Below, in pieces: positions 1 through 6,447 of a DNA stretch of 6,447 nucleotides (the first letter of the stretch is position 1; each line of letters opens with the position of its first letter). Origin of the DNA: JBQTIP01 sp052388025 (GTDB lineage Bacteria > Actinomycetota > UBA4738 > HRBIN12); assembly GCA_052388025.1 (NCBI GenBank), contig JBQTIP010000328.1, forward strand, positions 1 to 6,447, in the 5' to 3' direction. The notes under the pieces are model-generated. The model ran no database searches and had not been told where the DNA came from. It saw only the letters and a program-made list of their open reading frames with translations. The translations under genes and the position numbers were made by a program.

Positions 1-965
1 CGATCACAACGGGCGCGGGTCCCGAGCAGGGTAGCGCCGAGGTATCCGGATCGGTCATCGGGCGATCGCCGTGGGAGCTCTTCTGGCGGCGCTTCCGCAA
101 GGACAGGTTCGCCATCGCGGGCCTCGAGAGCATCGTGATGATGATCATTCTTGCGATCACCGCCCCGGTCTTCGCCAAGAACATCAATCACCACGGCCCG
201 AACGACGTGAACCTGAAGTCTCTGAACGAGTTCGGCCTTCCCAGCGGTCCGAGCAAGGAGTACTGGTTCGGGGTCGACGCCACCGGTCGGGACCTGTTCG
301 TGCGGGTCCTGTACGGAGCTCGAACCTCGCTGATCGTGGCCTTCTTCGCCACGGGCCTCGCCACCCTCATCGGGGTCCTGGCGGGCATGTTCGCCGGTTT
401 CTACCGGGGGAAGGTCGACACCGTCATCTCCAGGACCATCGACGTGGTCCTCGCGCTCCCCGTCCTGCTGCTCGCCCTGGGGCTGGTCTCAGCCTGCGGG
501 CTCGACGAGAAGGGGTGCCTGGGCGGGCTGATCAGGCCCGGCATCCTGTTGGTCAGCTACGTCATCGGCCTCTTCAGCTGGACGTACATCGCCAGGATCG
601 TGCGAGGGCAGGTCCTGTCGATACGCGAGAAGGAGTTCGTCGAGGCCGCCCGGTCCCTGGGCGCCGGGAACCCTCGGATCATCATGCGGGAGATCCTGCC
701 GAACGTCCTTGCGCCGATCATCGTCTACATGACGCTGATCATCCCGAACAACATCCTGTTCGAGGCGGCGCTTTCGTTCCTGGGCATCGGCGTGCCCCAG
801 ACGATCCCGTCGTGGGGGAGGCAGCTCGCCGAGGCCAGCAAGATCTTCACCGTGGCCTGGTGGATGATGCTCTTCCCGGGCGTGTTCCTGTTCCTCACGA
901 CGCTGGCCTTCAACCTGGTGGGCGACGGGCTCCGGGACGCGTTCGATCCCCGGACCGCTCGCTGA
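1..965 (+). CDS. dppC: Peptide/nickel-type ABC transporter permease, C subunit (5' end outside window)
   Basis: This is one of the two membrane permeases of a Dpp/Opp-type importer. The frame is open from the left edge (codons begin at base 3) to TGA at 963-965, giving about 320 visible residues. The N-terminal segment contains SPWELFWRRFRKDRFA, the usual cytoplasmic lead-in to TM1 in OppC/DppC. The GTG at 135 would delete this and cut into TM1, and there is no ATG or GTG before it, so the true start lies just upstream of the window. The family signature FGVDATGRDLFVRVLYGART follows the first extracytoplasmic loop (bases about 267-326). About six membrane segments can be drawn. The EAA loop that contacts the ATPases, EFVEAARSLGAGNPRIIMRE, is at bases about 633-692. 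An external loop between TM3 and TM4 holds two cysteines seven residues apart (codons at 495 and 516). It is followed by 109 non-coding bases and then the binding protein. The family call is firm; dipeptide specificity is not. Confidence 0.93.
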   Translation, partial: ITTGAGPEQGSAEVSGSVIGRSPWELFWRRFRKDRFAIAGLESIVMMIILAITAPVFAKNINHHGPNDVNLKSLNEFGLPSGPSKEYWFGVDATGRDLFVRVLYGARTSLIVAFFATGLATLIGVLAGMFAGFYRGKVDTVISRTIDVVLALPVLLLALGLVSACGLDEKGCLGGLIRPGILLVSYVIGLFSWTYIARIVRGQVLSIREKEFVEAARSLGAGNPRIIMREILPNVLAPIIVYMTLIIPNNILFEAALSFLGIGVPQTIPSWGRQLAEASKIFTVAWWMMLFPGVFLFLTTLAFNLVGDGLRDAFDPRTAR

Positions 966-978
966 GCGTATCTAGAAC

Positions 979-987
979 TGGGATAAT
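979..987 (+). promoter_or_regulatory. Possible extended -10 promoter for the binding-protein gene
   Basis: TGGGATAAT (TG at 979-980, hexamer GATAAT at 982-987) matches an extended -10 element, with five of six bases of TATAAT. I see no convincing -35. Transcription from it would start near 994 and give the binding-protein mRNA a leader of about 80 bases containing the hairpin at 1023-1039. The position, just after the dppC stop, would allow the binding protein to be made in excess of the permease. It is a visual match only, and chance occurrence is possible. Confidence 0.35.
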
Positions 988-1022
988 CGCGATCGAAAGG
1001 AGGGGGGCTAGCAGTTCTTCTT

Positions 1023-1039
1023 GCCGGGCCTCGCCCGGC
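1023..1039 (+). other. GC hairpin in the leader of the binding-protein gene
   Basis: GCCGGGC (1023-1029) and GCCCGGC (1033-1039) form a perfect 7-bp stem around the loop CTC. Flanking TT (1021-1022) and AA (1041-1042) can add two pairs across one bulged C. No T-tract follows, so it does not look like a standard intrinsic terminator. Possible roles are an mRNA-stabilising or processing element between dppC and the binding-protein gene, or part of a regulatory leader. It ends 35 bases before the GTG start. Confidence 0.45.
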
Positions 1040-1074
1040 CAACGGGAAGGAAGGATCAAGGAGAGGGGGGTTAG

Positions 1075-2952
1075 GTGAGGCGATATCTCAAGGTACTGTG
1101 CTTCGTCGGGGTGCTCGCGATCGTCGCGGCCGCCTGTGGCGGCGACGGAGGCGGCGGCGGCGGCCCGCCCGCGCCGCCGACGGAGGAGATCCCGAGAGGC
1201 GGCATCATCCAGGGCGGCATGATCGGCGACGTCATTGCCGCGTTCGACCCGCAGAAGGAGTACTACTCCGTGACCTGGGAGTACTTCCACTGCTGCCTGG
1301 TGCGGAATCTGATGTCGTACAACGGCAAGCCGACCGGCGAGGGCGGCACCGAGCTTCATCCAGACCTCGCCGCGGCGGAGCCGGAGGTCTCGGCCGACGG
1401 CCTCACGTGGACGTTCACCCTGAAGGCGGGGATCCACTACGCCCCGCCCTTGCAGGACGTCGAGATCACGTCGGGTGACTTCGCGCGCGCCTTGGTGCGG
1501 GAGACCAACCCGAAGGCGAACGTGGGCGGCTACAGCTTCTACTACTCCATCATCAAGGGGTTCGACGACGCCGCCGCGGCGTGGGAGGGCGGCCAGCCGA
1601 CCGGCATCGAGGGCGTGACCACGCCCGACGACGCGACCCTGGTGATCGAGCTGAACAGCCCTTCGGGTGACCTGGGCTTCCTGATGGCCATGCCGGCGGC
1701 AGCCCCGATCCCACCGAACGGGGACGCATTGCTCGGCGTGGCCGAGGGCCACGACAAGGACTACGGGCGGTTCCTCGTCGCCACGGGTCCGTACATGTTC
1801 ACCGGCTCTGAGGCCCTGGACTTCTCGCTCCCGGCCGACCAGCAGACGCCGGCCTCCGGCTACGTGCCCGGACGCTCGATCGAGCTCGTCCGGAACCCTT
1901 CGTGGGACCCGGCGACCGACGACCTGCGTCCGGCCTACGTGGACGGCTTCAGCATCACGATCGGGGGCGACTCGACCGACCTGTACAACAAGGTCGACGC
2001 CGGTGAGCTCGACATCGTGGTCGACAGCGGTCCGCCGCCGGAGCTGCTCCAGAAGTACTCCACCGACCCGACGCTGCAGGATCGCCTGCACACGAACCCG
2101 TCGGACGCGGTTCGCTACCTGTCGTTCAACCTGGGGGTACCGCCATTCGACGACGTGCATGTCCGGAAGGCGGTCAACCTGGCCGTCGACAAGGCGGGGC
2201 TGCGCCAGCTGCGCGGTGGCCCGCTCACCGGCGAGATCGCCGGGCACATCATGGTCAACAGCCTTCAGGCCGACATATTGAAAGCCTACGACCCGTACGC
2301 GAGCCCGAACTCCGCCGGTGACATCGACGCCGCCAAGGCCGAGATGGCGCTGTCGGCGTACGACAGCGACGGCGACGGCGTCTGCGACGACCCGGTGTGC
2401 GACGGCATCCTCGTCGTGACCGACGAGTCCGCGCCGTACCCGGAGCAGGACGCCCTGATCCAGCAGAACCTCGAGCCGCTGGGGCTCATCCTGGACGTCA
2501 AGGCGTTCGACCGCGGGACGATGTACTCGAAGTGCAACAACCCCGCGGACCAGGTGGCGTTCTGCACGGCTCCCGGATGGGGGAAGGACTATCCGGACGC
2601 CGTCACGTTCGGGCCTCCGTTGTTCGGCTCGGTCAGCATCTTCCCGAGCTGCTGCAACTACTCCCTGGTGGGCGCCAGCGCCGACCTATTGGCGGAGAAC
2701 GGGTACACGGTCACCTCCGTCCAGAGCGTCGACGACGCTATGGCGGCATGCGCGCCCCTGACCGGGGACGAGCGGGTCCAGTGCTGGGCCGACGTCGACA
2801 CGCTCCTCATGGAAGAGGTCGTGCCGTGGGTGCCGTACCTGTTCGACAACAACAACACGATCGCCTCTGAGCGGGTCGTGAACTTCTCCTTCGACCAGTT
2901 CGCGGGCCTCCTTGCGATGGACCACTTGGCCATCGCGGCGGACCTTCAGTAA
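1075..2952 (+). CDS. dppA: ABC transporter solute-binding lipoprotein, family 5 (peptide/nickel type)
   Basis: This is the extracellular receptor that captures the solute and hands it to the permease pair. It has 625 residues, rather long for the family. Residues 1-20 form a lipoprotein signal peptide (RR, hydrophobic core, AAA) with lipidated Cys21, then a glycine- and proline-rich linker to about residue 36. The rest resembles SBP_bac_5: HPDLAAAEPEVSADGLTWTF around 95-114, and the VRYLSFNLGVPPFDDVHVRKAV block at about 346-367 (the conserved region where binding proteins read '...N...PFDD.RVR.A'). Odd points are a DSDGDGVCDDPVCDG acidic segment at 430-444, and ten cysteines after Cys21 (73, 74, 437, 442, 487, 497, 526, 527, 559, 570), suggesting disulfides. 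The GTG start at 1075 directly follows an in-frame TAG (1072-1074), so no earlier start is possible, and AAGGAGAGG lies at 1058-1066. A terminator follows. The symbol reflects role only; the substrate is unknown. Confidence 0.9.
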   Translation: MRRYLKVLCFVGVLAIVAAACGGDGGGGGGPPAPPTEEIPRGGIIQGGMIGDVIAAFDPQKEYYSVTWEYFHCCLVRNLMSYNGKPTGEGGTELHPDLAAAEPEVSADGLTWTFTLKAGIHYAPPLQDVEITSGDFARALVRETNPKANVGGYSFYYSIIKGFDDAAAAWEGGQPTGIEGVTTPDDATLVIELNSPSGDLGFLMAMPAAAPIPPNGDALLGVAEGHDKDYGRFLVATGPYMFTGSEALDFSLPADQQTPASGYVPGRSIELVRNPSWDPATDDLRPAYVDGFSITIGGDSTDLYNKVDAGELDIVVDSGPPPELLQKYSTDPTLQDRLHTNPSDAVRYLSFNLGVPPFDDVHVRKAVNLAVDKAGLRQLRGGPLTGEIAGHIMVNSLQADILKAYDPYASPNSAGDIDAAKAEMALSAYDSDGDGVCDDPVCDGILVVTDESAPYPEQDALIQQNLEPLGLILDVKAFDRGTMYSKCNNPADQVAFCTAPGWGKDYPDAVTFGPPLFGSVSIFPSCCNYSLVGASADLLAENGYTVTSVQSVDDAMAACAPLTGDERVQCWADVDTLLMEEVVPWVPYLFDNNNTIASERVVNFSFDQFAGLLAMDHLAIAADLQ

Positions 2953-2978
2953 GGCGGATCGGAAAGCAACGAGGCAGC

Positions 2979-3012
2979 GGGGGCCGTCCGCAAAGGGGCG
3001 GCCCCCTTGCTT
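2979..3012 (+). terminator. Hairpin terminator after the binding-protein gene
   Basis: An 11-bp stem pairs 2979-2989 with 2996-3006 (one G-T wobble) around the six-base loop GCAAAG. The outer part is GGGGGCC/GGCCCCC. It is followed by the weakly T-rich TTGCTTC. It lies 26 bases after the binding-protein stop and 35 bases before dppB. It should end or attenuate transcripts from upstream, giving more binding-protein mRNA than dppB-dppD-dppF mRNA. The short T-tract leaves open a partial terminator or an mRNA 3'-end stabiliser. Confidence 0.75.
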
Positions 3013-3025
3013 CGGCCGGTGGGAG

Positions 3026-3031
3026 TAGGAT
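3026..3031 (+). promoter_or_regulatory. Probable -10 element (TAGGAT) for dppB-dppD-dppF
   Basis: TAGGAT is a good actinobacterial -10 hexamer. It ends nine bases before the GTG of dppB, so transcription would begin at or within about three bases of the start codon, giving a leaderless or nearly leaderless mRNA. No clear -35 is seen at normal spacing. It follows directly after the terminator at 2979-3012, where a fresh promoter would be expected. A Shine-Dalgarno-like GGGAG at 3021-3025 is 15 bases from the start, too far to be convincing. Confidence 0.5.
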
Positions 3032-3040
3032 GGGGGCGCC

Positions 3041-4011
<971 letters not shown>

Positions 4012-4012
<1 letters not shown>

Positions 4013-5021
4013 TGGCGGAACCGCTCCTCGAGGTCAAGGACCTACGGGTCCACTTCCCGACGGAGGACGGGCTCGTCAAGGCCGTCGACGGCGTGACGTT
4101 CGCGCTCGCGCCCGGTGAGACCCTCGGCGTGGTGGGAGAGTCCGGGTCCGGCAAGAGCGTCTCGTTCCTCACGGTCATGGGCCTGATCCGGTCCGACCAG
4201 GCCGTCATCAGCGGCGAGGTGATCTTCCAGGGCCAGGACCTGCTGAAGCTTCCTCAGGAGGAGATGCGAAACATCCGCGGGGACAAGATCAGCATGATCT
4301 TCCAGGACCCCATGACGTCGCTGCACCCCTACTACAAGGTGGGGATGCAGATCGGGGAGGCCGTCCGCACCCACCAGAAGGTCTCCAAGCGGGAGGCGAG
4401 GGACCAGGCGGTGGAGATGCTGCGCCGGGTCGGGATCCCGCAACCGGACGAGCGAGCCGATCAGTACCCGCACGAGTTCTCCGGCGGGATGCGCCAGCGG
4501 GCGATGATCGCGATGGCTCTGTCGCTGAACCCGGACCTCCTGATCGCCGACGAGCCCACGACGGCGCTGGACGTCACCGTGCAAGCGCAGATTCTCGACC
4601 TGATCGACCGCCTCCAGAAAGAGTTCAACGCCGCGGTCGTGATCATCACGCACGATCTGGGCGTCGTGGCCGAGCACTGCGACGACATCCAGGTGATGTA
4701 CGCCGGCAAGGCGGTCGAGTTCGGAGGCCGGCGCGACGTGTACTACAACGCCCACCACCCCTACACGTGGGGGCTCCTCCGTTCGATCGCCCGGCTCGAC
4801 CAGGATCGGGAGCAGCGCCTCGAGCCCATCAGGGGCCTGCCGCCCTCGCTGATCTTCGTGCCGCCCGGGTGCGCGTTCCACCCGCGGTGCCCCTACGTCA
4901 TGGACGTGTGCAAGGTCGACGTGCCGCCGCTCCTGCCGTCCGACGGCCATCACGCCTCCGCCTGCCATCTGAGCCTCGCCGAGAAAGAGCGGATCTTCAA
5001 GGATGAGGTGATGGTGGGAGC

Positions 5022-5025
<4 letters not shown>
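4012..5025 (+). CDS. dppD: Peptide/nickel-type ABC transporter ATPase, D subunit
   Basis: This is one of the two cytoplasmic ATPases that power the importer. It has 337 residues, normal for OppD/DppD. Motifs in order: Walker A GESGSGKSV (42-50), Q-loop IFQDPMTSLHP with Gln98, ABC signature FSGGM (156-160), Walker B LLIADEP with catalytic Glu181 (176-182), D-loop ALD (185-187) and switch His214. The C-terminal oligopeptide-transporter extension carries four cysteines (287, 293, 300, 318) spaced C-x5-C-x6-C-x17-C within GCAFHPRCPY and its surroundings. In this family such a set has been reported to hold a [4Fe-4S] cluster. GTG at 4012 overlaps the dppB stop by one base, and GGGTGAGG at 3996-4003 is a well-placed ribosome site eight bases upstream. 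The 3' end overlaps dppF by GTGA. All catalytic residues are present. D versus F assignment rests on the N-terminus and gene position. Confidence 0.95.
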
Positions 5026-6080
<1,055 letters not shown>

Positions 6081-6089
6081 AATCGGCGC

Positions 6090-6311
6090 ATGCTGAACGT
6101 CGTCATCTTGGTCATCGACGTCATCGCGGCGTTGTTCCTGATCCTGTTCATCCTCCTGCATGCCGGCAAGGGAAGCGGCCTGTCGGACATGTTCGGGGGC
6201 GGGGGCGGCCTCTCCGCGGGCACATCGCTCGAACGCCGGCTGGACCGGATCACCGTGGTCACGGCCCTCGTCTTCGGCTTCACCACCTTCTGGCTCGCCT
6301 GGAAGAGCTGA
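6090..6311 (+). CDS. secG: Preprotein translocase subunit SecG
   Basis: SecG is the small accessory subunit of the SecYEG protein-export channel in the cytoplasmic membrane, where it aids SecA-driven translocation. The protein has 73 residues, the normal short length. Two membrane segments are visible at about 4-23 and 54-71. They are joined by a cytoplasmic loop with HAGKGSGLSDMFGGGGGLS (24-42), the SecG hallmark: a charged G-K-G segment followed by D-M-F-G and a glycine run. The start at ATG 6090 is fixed by the correct onset of TM1. It lies nine bases after the dppF stop with no ribosome-binding site, so a leaderless transcript from the TAGAAT at 6078 is likely, although read-through from the transporter genes is also possible. 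It has no functional tie to the importer. A tRNA-Leu gene follows 49 bases downstream. Confidence 0.93.
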   Translation: MLNVVILVIDVIAALFLILFILLHAGKGSGLSDMFGGGGGLSAGTSLERRLDRITVVTALVFGFTTFWLAWKS

Positions 6312-6328
6312 CGGACCGCAGGTCCGTC
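6310..6328 (+). terminator. Hairpin at the end of secG, possible terminator
   Basis: GACGGACC (6310-6317) and GGTCCGTC (6321-6328) form a perfect 8-bp stem around the loop GCA. It begins inside the secG stop codon (6309-6311). No T-tract follows, so it would be a terminator of the T-less kind proposed in high-GC actinobacteria, or simply an mRNA 3'-end stabiliser. It separates secG from the tRNA promoter. Confidence 0.5.
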
Positions 6329-6338
6329 CCGCACACGT

Positions 6339-6347
6339 TGATAGAAT
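6339..6347 (+). promoter_or_regulatory. Extended -10 promoter for tRNA-Leu
   Basis: TGATAGAAT combines the TG of an extended -10 (6339-6340) with the hexamer TAGAAT (6342-6347). The expected start is near 6354, about seven bases before the mature tRNA. No good -35 is seen, because the hairpin at 6310-6328 occupies that region; the extended element may compensate. Confidence 0.6.
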
Positions 6348-6360
6348 CCCCGAGCGTCTC

Positions 6361-6447
6361 GTCGGAGTGGCGGAATTAGGTAGACGCGCTAGGTTGAGGG
6401 CCTAGTGGGCGCATAGCCCGTGGGGGTTCAAATCCCCCCTCCGACAC
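6361..6447 (+). tRNA. tRNA-Leu, anticodon GAG
   Basis: A full class II cloverleaf can be drawn. The acceptor stem is GTCGGAG (6361-6367) with CTCCGAC (6439-6445). The D stem is GCG/CGC (6370-6372, 6385-6387). The anticodon stem is CTAGG/CCTAG (6389-6393, 6401-6405) around the loop TTGAGGG, with anticodon GAG at 6396-6398. The long variable arm is GGGC/GCCC (6407-6410, 6416-6419). The T arm is GGGGG-TTCAAAT-CCCCC (6422-6438). The discriminator is A (6446), as expected for leucine. It reads CUC and CUU codons. The window ends one base after the discriminator, so whether CCA is encoded cannot be told; the base present is C, compatible with CCA. Confidence 0.97.

Noticed and set aside
135..965. 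GTG at 135 as the start of the C permease
   Set aside because: The same frame is open to the window edge and encodes the conserved PWELFWRRFRKDRF lead-in before TM1, so the start is upstream.
1023..1039. Intrinsic terminator between dppC and the binding-protein gene
   Set aside because: The stem is only 7 bp and no T-tract follows; kept as a structural element without a termination claim.
71..1078. 335-codon frame on the + strand overlapping the C permease
   Set aside because: It is arginine-, proline- and glycine-rich with no recognisable fold, and it overlaps a clear permease frame. This is a typical high-GC shadow.
910..2247. 445-codon frame on the - strand opposite the binding protein
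   Set aside because: Low-complexity R/V/G/D composition opposite a well-supported gene; long antisense frames are expected at this GC content.
6090..6311. SecG as a hypothetical small membrane protein belonging to the transporter
   Set aside because: The GKGSGLSDMFGG loop between two membrane helices is diagnostic of SecG, and small fifth subunits of this kind are not part of Dpp systems.

Overview
The window is a high-GC stretch that reads as Actinomycetota or a relative. The reasons are GTG starts for most genes, a strong C/G third-position preference, TAGGAT/TAGAAT-type -10 hexamers placed almost on top of start codons, a lipoprotein with an AAAC lipobox and glycine-rich linker, and a short SecG with a KGKGSGLSDMFGGG-type motif. 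The lineage call is inference; no rRNA or other strong phylogenetic marker is present.

Bases 1-6080 hold one complete five-part ABC importer of the peptide/nickel/opine (Dpp/Opp) family, all on the + strand. In order these are: the C-type permease (its beginning lies before the window), the secreted lipoprotein solute-binding protein, the B-type permease, and the D-type and F-type ATPases. The order C-A-B-D-F differs from the textbook A-B-C-D-F. The binding-protein gene stands somewhat apart. Before it is a 109-base leader region with an extended -10-like element and a GC hairpin; after it is a strong hairpin terminator. A TAGGAT hexamer sits just before dppB. The three genes dppB, dppD and dppF are joined by 1-base and 4-base stop/start overlaps and must be one translationally coupled unit.

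Bases 6090-6446 carry two housekeeping genes: secG, a Sec translocon subunit, and a tRNA-Leu with anticodon GAG. secG begins 6 bases after a TAGAAT hexamer that itself contains the dppF stop codon, so a leaderless secG mRNA is likely. A hairpin follows secG, then an extended -10 element (TGATAGAAT) in front of the tRNA.

Functionally, the lipoprotein would capture a peptide or similar solute outside the membrane, the B/C permease pair would form the channel, and the D/F ATPases would drive import. Both ATPases keep every catalytic motif and carry the four-cysteine C-terminal module associated with an iron-sulfur cluster in this family. The substrate cannot be read from sequence. I see no mobile element, CRISPR array, phage gene or novel defence system; the window is mostly ordinary. 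The points of interest are its gene order, cysteine content, leader region and leaderless promoters.
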